From the NCBI GenBank assembly GCA_017387505.1, contig JAFOFB010000015.1:1-64000 (forward strand): a stretch of DNA of 64,000 nucleotides, given 5' to 3'. Shown piece after piece: positions 34,594 to 42,803 of the stretch. Under the pieces are notes generated by a model. That model worked only from the letters and a program-made list of their open reading frames with translations. It was not told where the DNA came from and searched no databases. The position numbers were made by a program, and so were the translations under genes. This DNA is from Methanocorpusculum sp. (lineage in GTDB: Archaea; Halobacteriota; Methanomicrobia; Methanomicrobiales; Methanocorpusculaceae). Each line of letters starts with the position of its first letter. The stretch's first letter is position 1.

Positions 34594-34683
34594 ATCTTCC
34601 AATATGTCATGGCAACACTTGCAATTGCTATTCTCATATCCCGTGAAATTCGGGAATGGTTGCAGTTGTTGAAAAAGAAATAA
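34594..34683 (+). CDS. Candidate hydrophobic mini-protein, holin-like-toxin-like
   Basis: Up to 29 residues: (I)FQYVMATLAIAILIS followed by REIREWLQLLKKK. It has one hydrophobic helix and a Lys-rich end, the layout of bacterial type I holin-like toxins. The Shine-Dalgarno spacing favours ATC 34594 as start; the first in-frame ATG is 34609 (24 residues). A hairpin (AAATAATG 34678-34685 with CATTATTT 34700-34707) spans the stop, and the small RNA copy B follows. The start is uncertain and the reading is speculative. Confidence 0.35.
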   Translation: MFQYVMATLAIAILISREIREWLQLLKKK

Positions 34684-34732
34684 TGAGGGGTCATACCTCC
34701 ATTATTTAATCCACTTGCTATGAGGGAAATTC

Positions 34733-34740
34733 CTATATAC
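34733..34740 (+). promoter_or_regulatory. TATA box of candidate small RNA, copy B
   Basis: CTATATAC, 34 bases before the first stem of the RNA. This is the same distance, within one base, as in copy A. Confidence 0.5.
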
Positions 34741-34763
34741 TTGCACATCATAAGTATTACTTG

Positions 34764-34870
34764 CAAGACATATTGGAAGATGTCCGGGTGAACGGAGTCA
34801 TTAACCGTTTATTAAACCCGGAGTACCTCCTTTTGAAGACTTTTCTGTGTTTATTTTAGTATTTTTTTTT
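34764..34870 (+). ncRNA. Candidate small RNA, copy B
   Basis: Stem 1 is GACAT 34767-34771 with ATGTC 34780-34784. Stem 2 has an outer part CCGGGT 34784-34789 with ACCCGG 34816-34821 and an inner part GAACGG 34790-34795 with CCGTTT 34805-34810. The 9-base loop and 5-base bulge match copy A. CCTCC is exposed at 34826-34830, followed by a T-rich tail matching copy A over about 40 bases (34830-34870). Pair changes against copy A are compensated in both stem-2 parts. Confidence 0.6.
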
Positions 34871-35006
34871 ATCGTGCGTTGTGTATCCGTTCTTTTATCT
34901 CCTGCGTTGTTCAATCCTGCCTTTTTCAATTGTGTATTGCCAACCTCACCTCTCTTTTTTTTGCCCCAAATAATTTAAGCCGTTTTCACCCCTATAGAGT
35001 AGTAGA

Positions 35007-35037
35007 GAGAGGAGGCAGAAAAACCCTCACTCCTCTC
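35007..35037 (+). promoter_or_regulatory. Stem-loop in the leader of the 35079 gene
   Basis: GAGAGGAG (35007-35014) pairs with CTCCTCTC (35030-35037). It lies about 40 bases before the start codon and upstream of its GGAG site, and may modulate translation. Confidence 0.4.
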
Positions 35038-35078
35038 CCCTGCTTGTTTTCCTGTCTCCCCTCTTCGGAGCTATACAT

Positions 35079-35576
35079 ATGGCTGATTTCGCAGAAACAT
35101 CTATTTCGAGAAATGCAAAGAGAGTGTATGCCACTCCAATTACCAGTATCGATACCTTTGAATCCGTAGTTCAGGCATTCAGAGACGACACCGCAATGAA
35201 CATCACCAAAGTAGAATCCTTTGCAACCTACAAGGCAAGAATTGATTATATGGATGCGGCAGGAGATGATATGGGTTATGTTCTTTTCTACGGAACCTCC
35301 AAAGAACAGATTGCAGACGTATCCTCTCTTCTTACAGGAACTGAAGCCGCAGAGACTGTTGCCGGTGTTGGCGGCAGTGCATCGGTTGATGCAGAACAGG
35401 ATTACTGGTCTGTCAAGTTCAGTTGTACCAAAAACGTCACTGTTGGAAGCAAAATCTATGAAGATTCCTTCACCATTGCAATCAACAAAGAGTACATGCT
35501 GATTAACGGTTTCGCCTATGATGAAACTCTTGAAGCAGTTGAAGCCTGGGCAGACACTCAGGATGCTATGGCATAA
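35079..35576 (+). CDS. Unknown soluble protein
   Basis: 165 residues, acidic, with no signal peptide, membrane segment or cysteine motif (one Cys). Predicted alternation of strands and helices; segments such as SFATYKARIDYMDAAGDDMGYVLFYG and DYWSVKFSCTKNVTVGSKIYEDSFTIAI look like a small alpha-beta domain. I do not recognise it. It has GGAG upstream of ATG 35079 and a hairpin in its leader. Codon use is like the core genes, so it may be well expressed. Confidence 0.7.
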   Translation: MADFAETSISRNAKRVYATPITSIDTFESVVQAFRDDTAMNITKVESFATYKARIDYMDAAGDDMGYVLFYGTSKEQIADVSSLLTGTEAAETVAGVGGSASVDAEQDYWSVKFSCTKNVTVGSKIYEDSFTIAINKEYMLINGFAYDETLEAVEAWADTQDAMA

Positions 35577-35712
35577 CATCTCTGACTTCGTCGAGCGAAT
35601 ACTGAATAAAATACTGCCCGTAATCAGGAAAGAAACTGTCAAAAGACTGCTGGTATGGGTGGGCTGGGTTCTGATGCTTGTAGCAGAATCTGTTATAGAA
35701 TCCACAGAATAA
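35566..35712 (+). CDS. Possible 48-residue membrane protein overlapping the previous gene
   Basis: From ATG 35566 the product is an amphipathic N-terminus (MLWHNISDFVERILNKILPVI), a basic stretch and a hydrophobic helix (KRLLVWVGWVLMLVAESVI). It overlaps the preceding gene by 11 bases and runs up to a good terminator, which supports a two-gene transcript. The evidence is only moderate. Confidence 0.4.
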   Translation, partial: LWHNISDFVERILNKILPVIRKETVKRLLVWVGWVLMLVAESVIESTE

Positions 35713-35720
35713 CCCAAATA

Positions 35721-35754
35721 AGGATTAAGCTCTCAGGCTTATCCTTTTTTTTTT
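35721..35754 (+). terminator. Hairpin plus T10 terminator
   Basis: AGGATTAAGC pairs with GCTTATCCT (one bulged T), followed by ten T residues. It closes the 35079 transcription unit. Confidence 0.65.
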
Positions 35755-35997
35755 GGGATTTAAATCGGCTCTTTTTTTTCATTATATCTGCCTCAATCAC
35801 ACAAATATTTGTAAATGTATTATCTGTAATGTTTGTATTTTGGTGTTGGTTTGATTTTGTTATTACAAAAATTATATTAGTAACACTTATTATGGTTAAG
35901 ATGAAATAATGTATGCATACGAGTGATTGTTGTAAACCCGGACACTCGTAATGACCTTGGGGCTGAGGGAAATCCGGCTCTTTTGGACGTGATTTGT

Positions 35998-37560
35998 ATG
36001 ACTTCAAAAAAATCATTAGTATTCCTGGTACTCTGCATCTTAACTGCGGCAGTTGTTCTGTCTGCTGGATGTATTGGAAATTCTGACTCCGATATGGGCA
36101 ACACTCTTGTTTATGCCGGAGATGCTACCGATACTATCAATCCTATTCTGGATCCCCATGGTGAAATTGTCTCATTGGTATTCAACGGTTTGATGAAGTA
36201 TGACGGCAATGCCAACCCTGTTGTTGACATCGCAGAAAGCTACACGTATGATGCGGCAAGCAAGACTTACACATTCAATCTTAGAAAAGGTGTGGCCTGG
36301 CATGATGGTGAGAAATTCACTGCAGACGATGTGAAGTTTACCTACGATGTTCTGATGTATGATGAGACTGTGTCTACTTCAATTCGCAGCAACTACCTTG
36401 ACATCGAAAGCGTAACTGCGATGGATGACTACACTATTGTTATCAAAATGAAGGATGACAATGCAGGTATGCTCGGTCACTTCACTGTTGGAATCCTTCC
36501 TGAACACCTCATGAAAGGAAAGGACATCAGCACTGATTCTTTCAACCAGAATCCTATCGGAACCGGAAAATACAAGTTCGTTGAGTGGGACACTGCCGGC
36601 GGTATGATTATCTTCGAGAAGAACACTGATTACTTCGGCAAAGTTCCAAACATTGACCGCGTCATCTATAAGACTGTCTCTGTTGAAAGCACCAAAGCAA
36701 CTATGCTCTCTACCGGTGAGGCTGACCTTGCATTGCTGAACGCAAACTACGCAAAGACCTTCCGCGGAAACAGTAATTACAAGAACATTGACTTCAAGAC
36801 TGCTGATTACCGTGCAATGTCTATGGACTTTAGAACAGAGTTCTGGCAGAGAAACGGTGACTCTATTGGTGTATTAAACTACGCACTTGACAAAGATGCA
36901 ATCGTTGCAGGTGTTCTTGACGGCAGAGGCGTTACCGCATTCAGTCCAATGCAGCTCAATGAGTATGGTGGAAACCCAGCGGCAGATATCTATCCGTATG
37001 ATCTGAAAAAGTTCCACTCCGAGATGGAAAAACTTGGATGGAAGAAGGGAAGCGATGGAATCTATGAGAGAAACGGAGAGAAGTTCCACTTCACGATTCA
37101 GGTTCGCGGACATGAGGAAGAACGTATCGATATCGCAAATATCTGTGCAAAGATGCTGAAAGAGCAGGGTGTTGATATGGAAATCGTTGTTGTCACTAAG
37201 TTTGACTGGACTGCAGGCTACAATGGATTCCTCTCCGGATATGCAACTGAATTTGATCCGGATGTCATGTATGCAAGCTACGTTACCGGAGGTTCTGACA
37301 ACACTATGCAGTACTCCAATGCAAAAGTTGACGAGCTTTTAGAGAAGGCACGCCACGAGACCAATCCGGAAAAGAGAAAGGCAATCTACTGGGAGTTTGA
37401 AAAGGTCTACTCCGAGACTCCGGGAGTTGTTGTTGTCGCATACCTTGATGGAAACTATGTCAGTATCGCAGGTCTTGACGGACTTGACACTACTCGTGTC
37501 CTTGGACACCACGCAGTAGGAGTTATGTGGAACATTGAAGAGTGGACACTCTCCAAATAA
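35998..37560 (+). CDS. ABC transporter substrate-binding lipoprotein (SBP_bac_5), first copy
   Basis: 520 residues. Signal with lipobox (FLVLCILTAAVVLSAGC), then the peptide/nickel-binding protein fold (LVYAGDATDTINPILDPHG, RKGVAWHDGEKFTADDVKFTYDVL, NPIGTGKYKFVEWD). It would be tethered outside the membrane and deliver substrate to the permease encoded downstream. ATG 35998 is chosen over the open frame from 35923 because the signal peptide starts there. The family takes oligopeptides, nickel or metal chelates. The setting near F430 and B12 genes suggests metal, but this is inference. Confidence 0.92.
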   Translation: MTSKKSLVFLVLCILTAAVVLSAGCIGNSDSDMGNTLVYAGDATDTINPILDPHGEIVSLVFNGLMKYDGNANPVVDIAESYTYDAASKTYTFNLRKGVAWHDGEKFTADDVKFTYDVLMYDETVSTSIRSNYLDIESVTAMDDYTIVIKMKDDNAGMLGHFTVGILPEHLMKGKDISTDSFNQNPIGTGKYKFVEWDTAGGMIIFEKNTDYFGKVPNIDRVIYKTVSVESTKATMLSTGEADLALLNANYAKTFRGNSNYKNIDFKTADYRAMSMDFRTEFWQRNGDSIGVLNYALDKDAIVAGVLDGRGVTAFSPMQLNEYGGNPAADIYPYDLKKFHSEMEKLGWKKGSDGIYERNGEKFHFTIQVRGHEEERIDIANICAKMLKEQGVDMEIVVVTKFDWTAGYNGFLSGYATEFDPDVMYASYVTGGSDNTMQYSNAKVDELLEKARHETNPEKRKAIYWEFEKVYSETPGVVVVAYLDGNYVSIAGLDGLDTTRVLGHHAVGVMWNIEEWTLSK

Positions 37561-37570
37561 TTTTTTTTTT
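37561..37570 (+). terminator. T10 after the first binding protein
   Basis: Ten T residues directly after the stop. This may give partial termination, making binding protein more abundant than the transporter. Confidence 0.5.
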
Positions 37571-37598
37571 ATTTAAGTCATTTATTTGAGTAAATTCT

Positions 37599-38630
37599 AT
37601 GGACAATGTCTTAGAACTCCGGAATCTATCTATCAGTTTTACCAGTCCGGAAGGTACAATCAATGCAGTACGCGATGTAACGCTTGATGTACACAAAGGA
37701 GAAGTACTGGCTGTTGTCGGTGAATCCGGATGCGGTAAAACTGTGATGTGCCAATCTGTTATGAAACTTCTTCCAAAAAACAGCAAAATTGACAGAGGAG
37801 AAATCATTCTGGATGGTACAGATATCACAAACTATTCCGAACGGAATATGAGGAAAATCAGGGGTAAGGATGTGTCAATGATTTTTCAGGATCCTATGAC
37901 CACTCTCAATCCCACAATACCTATTGGAAAACAGATTACGGAGGCAATTCTGGTACATAACAAAATAAGCCGGGAAGATGCAAAGAAACGAGCAATTGAA
38001 CTTCTTGATTTAATCGGTATTGACGATCCGGTTCATAGATTTAATCTGCAGCCGCATTTCTTCTCCGGAGGCATGCGACAGCGATGTGTTTTAGCGATTG
38101 CTCTTGCTTCAAATCCCAAGTTGTTATTTGCAGATGAACCAACAACCGCGCTGGATGTGACAGTTCAGGCAAAAATTCTTGATTTGCTCTTAGAGGTGCG
38201 CGATAAACTCGGATTATCTATTGTTTTTGTCTCGCACGATTTAGGTGTTGTATCACGTATTGCAGACCGCGTTGCCGTCATGTATGCTGGAAAAATTGTT
38301 GAGATTGGAACTGTTGATGAGGTGTTTTATGACCCGCGTCATCCGTACACATGGGGACTTATGTCATCACATCCGTCTCTGGTTAAGCGCGGCGGCGAGT
38401 TGAAATCTATTCCCGGAATGCCGCCTGTGTTAATCAATCCGCCTGACTGCGATATGTTTGCATTCCGCAACAAGTATGCAATGAAGGCGGATTTTGAGCA
38501 GATGCCTCCGATGTTTAAGATTTCGGATACCCATTATGCCGCAACATGGCTTCTTGATTCACGTGCCCCGAAGGTTGAATGTCCGGTATCCCTTCGGAAG
38601 AATGATGACGTAATGGAGGGTTGTTTATGA
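37599..38630 (+). CDS. Opp/Nik-type ABC transporter ATPase (DppD-like)
   Basis: 343 residues. Walker A GESGCGKT, signature FSGGMRQR, Walker [13 protein letters not shown] and the H-loop VSHDLG are all intact. It has the C-terminal oligopeptide/dipeptide transporter tail ([31 protein letters not shown]). It powers import with the second ATPase, and its TGA overlaps that ATG. Operon order is ATPase-ATPase-methyltransferase-permease-permease. Confidence 0.94.
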   Translation: MDNVLELRNLSISFTSPEGTINAVRDVTLDVHKGEVLAVVGESGCGKTVMCQSVMKLLPKNSKIDRGEIILDGTDITNYSERNMRKIRGKDVSMIFQDPMTTLNPTIPIGKQITEAILVHNKISREDAKKRAIELLDLIGIDDPVHRFNLQPHFFSGGMRQRCVLAIALASNPKLLFADEPTTALDVTVQAKILDLLLEVRDKLGLSIVFVSHDLGVVSRIADRVAVMYAGKIVEIGTVDEVFYDPRHPYTWGLMSSHPSLVKRGGELKSIPGMPPVLINPPDCDMFAFRNKYAMKADFEQMPPMFKISDTHYAATWLLDSRAPKVECPVSLRKNDDVMEGCL

Positions 38631-39514
38631 CTCCGATTTTAGATGTAAGAAATCTGAAGCAGCACTTTGTAATTAACCGCAATCTCACAATTCCTGCCGT
38701 AGATGATGTTACGTTTTCTGTTGAGAGAGGTGAGGTATTCGGTATTGTAGGTGAGACTGGTTCTGGAAAATCCACAATTGCACGTTCGGTATTGGGTATC
38801 TATCCGATTACTTCCGGCGAAATTTACTTTAAAGGAAATGAAATCTCCGGAAAGAATGTTTCAAAAGACATTCGAAAAGATGCCGCATGCAACATGCAGA
38901 TTATTTTCCAGGATTCTGCAGCAGCTCTGAATCCGTCTATGCGTGTTGAGAAGATTATTGCAGAGCCAATGGAGATTCAGAAGGTCTATCAGAATAAAGA
39001 TGAGATGGAGGCAAGGATTTCCGAGGTTCTAAAGCAGGTTGGTCTCTCAGAACTGCACAGGAAAAAGTATCCAAGTGAACTTTCAGGAGGCATGCGCCAG
39101 CGTGTTGCTATTGCACGCAGTATTGCGATTAATCCTGATTTAATCATTGCAGATGAACCGATTGCTTCTCTGGATGTTTCAATTCAGGCTCAGATTGTTA
39201 CTCTCTTCCAGCACCTGCAAAAGGAACATAATTTCTCATTCATATTCATTGCACATGATTTGTCTATGGTGAAATTCCTCTCGGACAGGATTCTGGTTAT
39301 GCTGAAAGGAAAAGCAGTGGAGCTTGGAAGAACCGAGGAGCTGTTTGCAAATCCAATTCACCCGTATACAAAAGCACTTTTGTCATCAGCACCTGTTCCA
39401 GACCCTGATTATGAAAAATCCAGGGTTCGGGATGAGTATGATACTTCGAAATTTACCGGCAGAGGTGTTTTTACTGAAGTTTCTCCGGGTCATTATGTGT
39501 TAGTTGAGGAGTGA
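38627..39514 (+). CDS. Opp/Nik-type ABC transporter ATPase (DppF-like)
   Basis: 295 residues. Walker A GETGSGKST, signature LSGGMRQR, Walker B LIIADEPIASLD, and the end HPYTKALLSSAPVPDP. ATG 38627 has GGAGGG just before it and overlaps the previous stop. Partner of the preceding ATPase. Confidence 0.94.
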   Translation: MTPILDVRNLKQHFVINRNLTIPAVDDVTFSVERGEVFGIVGETGSGKSTIARSVLGIYPITSGEIYFKGNEISGKNVSKDIRKDAACNMQIIFQDSAAALNPSMRVEKIIAEPMEIQKVYQNKDEMEARISEVLKQVGLSELHRKKYPSELSGGMRQRVAIARSIAINPDLIIADEPIASLDVSIQAQIVTLFQHLQKEHNFSFIFIAHDLSMVKFLSDRILVMLKGKAVELGRTEELFANPIHPYTKALLSSAPVPDPDYEKSRVRDEYDTSKFTGRGVFTEVSPGHYVLVEE

Positions 39515-39516
39515 AA

Positions 39517-40275
39517 ATGAACGATAAGGAAATTAAAGCCAAGATGACTGCATCATGGGATCATGGTGCACAAGAGTATGATACTTTTGTATCACACGGT
39601 ATTAAGACGAAAGAAGAGAAGGAACTCTGGATTAAGGAGTTTTCTGCAGTACTCCCTACTAAGCCGCTGAAGGTTCTGGATGTCGGATGCGGAACCGGTG
39701 CTATGGGTTTGCTTCTTTCAGAGATGGGACACGATGTCTCCGGTGTTGATTTGTCTGAAGGGATGATGGAGGTTGGAAGAAAGAAGGCGGCTGTACAGAA
39801 TCTTTCCATGACATTTACCAATGGGGATGCTGAGGATGTTCCTTTTGAGGATGAAACATTTGATGTTGTGGTTAACCGTCATCTGCTGTGGACCCTTCCG
39901 CATCCGGATAAAGCGCTGGCAAGCTGGCGACGTGTCTTAAAGCCGGATGGTCATCTTCTGGTAATTGATGGTGTCTGGGATAACGGTTCAACTATTTCCC
40001 GTGTCAGATGCAATCTCAGTATGTCTATTGCTATGCGTGTTGATAAGAATCCACATGGTTCTCATGGATATCAGGAGGATGTAAAGCAGTATCTGCCAAA
40101 TCGAGGCGGGATGCCAAAAGAGAAGGTTGTAGATTCTTTTATGGCGGCCGGTTTTGATGTTCTGGATATTAGAATGCTGACTGATATTGTAAAATGTCAG
40201 AAGATGCAGTTTCCATGGTATCAGAAGATAGCTCCAAAGGATGTCTACTATATGGCTGTTGGAAGGAAACGGTGA
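39517..40275 (+). CDS. Class I SAM-dependent methyltransferase in the importer operon
   Basis: 252 residues. SAM-binding motif I is VLDVGCGTGAMGLLL, followed by GVDLSEGMM, the acidic GDAEDVPFEDETFDVVV and the post-motif RRVLKPDGHLLVIDGVW. Substrate unknown. It lies between the ATPase and permease genes (GTG 39511 overlaps the upstream stop; ATG 39517 has GAGGAG at good spacing). The placement suggests that it modifies the imported compound or makes a methylated metal-binding ligand (inference). Confidence 0.88.
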   Translation: MNDKEIKAKMTASWDHGAQEYDTFVSHGIKTKEEKELWIKEFSAVLPTKPLKVLDVGCGTGAMGLLLSEMGHDVSGVDLSEGMMEVGRKKAAVQNLSMTFTNGDAEDVPFEDETFDVVVNRHLLWTLPHPDKALASWRRVLKPDGHLLVIDGVWDNGSTISRVRCNLSMSIAMRVDKNPHGSHGYQEDVKQYLPNRGGMPKEKVVDSFMAAGFDVLDIRMLTDIVKCQKMQFPWYQKIAPKDVYYMAVGRKR

Positions 40276-40306
40276 GGTTCTGAGTTATTAATATGAGGTA
40301 TTACAC

Positions 40307-41338
40307 ATGAGCACTCTATCCGAACATGGTATCGGCGGTATTTTCCAGAGGTATCCGATTATTACCAGGATTCTGAAAAATATTCTCATCTTTATTGTCA
40401 CCATGCTCATTCTCTCGGTGGTTGTTTTCGTTATAGCACGTCTTGCACCCGGAGATCCGCTTGTTGCATTCTATGGTGATGCTATCGAGACTATGAGCGA
40501 TGCGGAATTGGATGCGGCAAGGCATCGGCTTGGTCTTGACGGTTCGATTGCTTTGCAGTATGTACGCTGGTTCGGCGGTATTCTTGCTGGTGACTTTGGT
40601 CTGTCTTTGCAGTATAAGATTCCGGCAATGGATGTTATTTCTCCGTTAATTGGAAACACTCTGATTCTTGGAGTTACTGCTTATCTGGTTGTGTTTGCAA
40701 TTGCTGTTGTCGTGGCGGTGTTCTGTGCACGCTATGAGGATACCTGGTTTGATCGGGCAATCTGTAAAATCGGTACTGCAACATATTTTATTCCGTCCTT
40801 CTGGCTTGGTCTGGTTCTGATTCTGATTTTCAGTATTAATCTCGGCTGGTTCCCAAGCAGCGGCGCTTATGATTTCGGTATGCAAAATAATCTGCTCAAC
40901 AGACTGGAACATATGGTTCTTCCGCTGATTGTTATGATTGCAAGTCATGTATGGTATTATGCATATATGATTCGGAATAAGTTCACTGATGAGAACAGGA
41001 AGGATTATGTTCTTCTTGCAAAGGCGAAGGGTCTTTCGAAGAATGTGATTCTCTGGAAGCATTCTCTGCGTAATGTTGCTCCGACGATTGTTAATCTCAT
41101 GGCAATTTCTATTCCGCATGTTTTAAGCGGTACTGTGATTGCAGAGGCTGTATTTAACTATCCGGGTATTGGCAATATGGCTGTTGCGGCAGCAAAGTAT
41201 CATGATTACAATCTGCTGATGCTTCTGGTCTTAATTACCGGTGCTATGGTTATTCTCAGCAGTATTGTTGCGTATATGATTAACGAGGTTATCGATCCGC
41301 GTATGAAGGATTCGGGAGGCAGTGTATGGGAGAAGTAA
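40307..41338 (+). CDS. Opp/Nik-type ABC permease, DppB-like
   Basis: 343 residues, about six membrane helices. The N-terminal VVVFVIARLAPGDPLVAFYG and the EAA loop region (DYVLLAKAKGLSKNVILWKHSLRNVAPTIVNLMA) are standard for this permease type. It forms the channel with the DppC-like subunit, whose start overlaps by 13 bases. Confidence 0.94.
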   Translation: MSTLSEHGIGGIFQRYPIITRILKNILIFIVTMLILSVVVFVIARLAPGDPLVAFYGDAIETMSDAELDAARHRLGLDGSIALQYVRWFGGILAGDFGLSLQYKIPAMDVISPLIGNTLILGVTAYLVVFAIAVVVAVFCARYEDTWFDRAICKIGTATYFIPSFWLGLVLILIFSINLGWFPSSGAYDFGMQNNLLNRLEHMVLPLIVMIASHVWYYAYMIRNKFTDENRKDYVLLAKAKGLSKNVILWKHSLRNVAPTIVNLMAISIPHVLSGTVIAEAVFNYPGIGNMAVAAAKYHDYNLLMLLVLITGAMVILSSIVAYMINEVIDPRMKDSGGSVWEK

Positions 41339-42231
41339 CTGATTCAATGTTTGAGATTGTGGGTTCTGAGTACAGGGAGTATGTTCCAGGCAATGTTAAA
41401 CGTTCACGCTTTGCGGTTCTTCGAAAGCTTCCGTGGGTTTCGATAGTTGTTCTAAGCGTTATTGTTCTTGGATGTATTTTTGCTCCGCTGTTCTGTACGC
41501 ATGATCCTTCAATGTTCTATCTTGATCACTTAAATGAGGCGTCGTCAGAGGAGTTCCTGTTTGGAACGGATTCTCTTGGCCGTGATATCTTCTCGGTTAT
41601 CTGGTTTGGAGGAAGAACGTCTCTTGCGATTGGTGTTCTTGGAACTGTAATGATTACGGTCATTGGTATTGCTATCGGGTGCGTTAATGGTATTGTCGGA
41701 ACTCGTGCTGATACTTTGATGCAGCGTGCTATTGAGCTTTTCCACAGTATTCCGACAATTCTTCTTTGTATTCTCCTGATGGCTCTTGTAGGTACTCAGA
41801 ATGTTCTGACTTTGTCGATAGTTATTGCGATTACCGGATGGTTTGCTTTGGCGAGAATTGTCCGAAGTGAAGTTCGTCAGATTCGGGCTAATGAGTATGT
41901 GCTGGCTGCGAAAGCTATGGGCTCTTCGTTCCGGCATCTGGTCTTTGCCCATCTTCTTCCAAATATTATCCCGGCAATTATGTTCGTGGTGATTTCAAGT
42001 GTCAGTTCATGTATTACTATGGAGTCTACACTGAGTTTCCTTGGTCTTGGACTTCCGCTTGAGATTATGTCGTGGGGAAGTATGCTTTCTCTTGCGAACC
42101 GTGCACTTCTAATGAATACCTGGTGGGTGATTGTTATCCCTGGTTTATTTATCATTGTGACTTTGACATGTATTACAACTCTTGCAAATCTCTTTAGAAA
42201 AGAGTCGAATAAGAAGAGCAGCAGACTCTAA
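41326..42231 (+). CDS. Opp/Nik-type ABC permease, DppC-like
   Basis: 301 residues. It has an N-terminal helix, the 'FGTDSLGRDIFS' DppC signature (FLFGTDSLGRDIFSVIWFGGRTSL), the EAA loop (NEYVLAAKAMGSSFRHLVFAHLLPNIIPAIMF) and a C-terminal helix. It ends in a hairpin-T terminator that includes its stop codon. Confidence 0.94.
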   Translation: MGEVTDSMFEIVGSEYREYVPGNVKRSRFAVLRKLPWVSIVVLSVIVLGCIFAPLFCTHDPSMFYLDHLNEASSEEFLFGTDSLGRDIFSVIWFGGRTSLAIGVLGTVMITVIGIAIGCVNGIVGTRADTLMQRAIELFHSIPTILLCILLMALVGTQNVLTLSIVIAITGWFALARIVRSEVRQIRANEYVLAAKAMGSSFRHLVFAHLLPNIIPAIMFVVISSVSSCITMESTLSFLGLGLPLEIMSWGSMLSLANRALLMNTWWVIVIPGLFIIVTLTCITTLANLFRKESNKKSSRL

Positions 42232-42248
42232 TTCTGCTTTTTTTTTTT
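42221..42248 (+). terminator. Hairpin plus T11 terminator of the importer operon
   Basis: GCAGA (42221-42225) pairs with TCTGC (42233-42237), followed by eleven T residues. The permease stop codon lies in the loop. Confidence 0.6.
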
Positions 42249-42323
42249 CTGATTTTTTCCGCAGTTTGTTTTTGGATATGCAGGTTTTCTGATGGAATTT
42301 GGTAAAATAGAGTATGGGGTAGA

Positions 42324-42412
42324 TAAATCCTGTAGAAACACTCTGTGTGTGAGGAACGACGTGTGAGATATCTGAAGTGTGCGTGAATATTTTTTTGCTT
42401 CCACAGGATTTA
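42324..42412. repeat. 10-base inverted repeats in the gap before the second binding protein
   Basis: TAAATCCTGT (42324-42333) and ACAGGATTTA (42403-42412) are exact inverted copies closing an 89-base segment with GTGTG-rich sequence. The whole 42232-42803 gap has no gene I can support. A 62-residue frame at 42379-42567 is weak, with an Ile-rich end and no known family. Confidence 0.45.
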
Positions 42413-42547
42413 AAGTGACAATAGATAATATTTCGCCGTTTGGAATTACGAAAACAATTCATCGAAGTAATTTTTCTTTTATAATTCCTCCTGGTACATA
42501 TTTTGCCCGACAGGGTTCACATTTAGTGTTATGTACAAACAATAAAA

Positions 42548-42736
42548 TATTACTTATTATTATTTAGTCTTTGTGTATTTGATTTATGATTGCGGTCTTG
42601 GTTTCATAAGTTCAGGTTTTGATTGTTTGCTATCACTCGGAAGTAATATTTTAATAATTATTTAATACACGTAATGTCATGTATGTTTATTTTGTTGTGA
42701 TCAATTATTACTTATTTTGAAAATAGTATTACTTAT
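42548..42736. promoter_or_regulatory. TATTACTTAT repeats upstream of the second binding protein
   Basis: Exact TATTACTTAT occurs at 42548-42557, 42706-42715 and 42727-42736. The last two are 21 bases apart, two helical turns. A variant TAACACTTAT lies at 35881-35890 before the first binding protein. Candidate binding sites for a shared regulator. Confidence 0.4.
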
Positions 42737-42803
42737 ATATTATGAACGTGATACATTATTGTGCTTTTTCAGGTTATCTGAACAGTAGTACTTTCTTGAT
42801 ACT

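Noticed and set aside
42379-42567. 62-residue ORF in the same gap
   Set aside because: GTG start without a ribosome site, Ile-rich end inside AT repeats, no family resemblance.
42232-42803. Cobalamin or nickel riboswitch before the second binding protein
   Set aside because: The inverted repeat 42324-42412 is clear, but I found no B12-box or NiCo core sequence.
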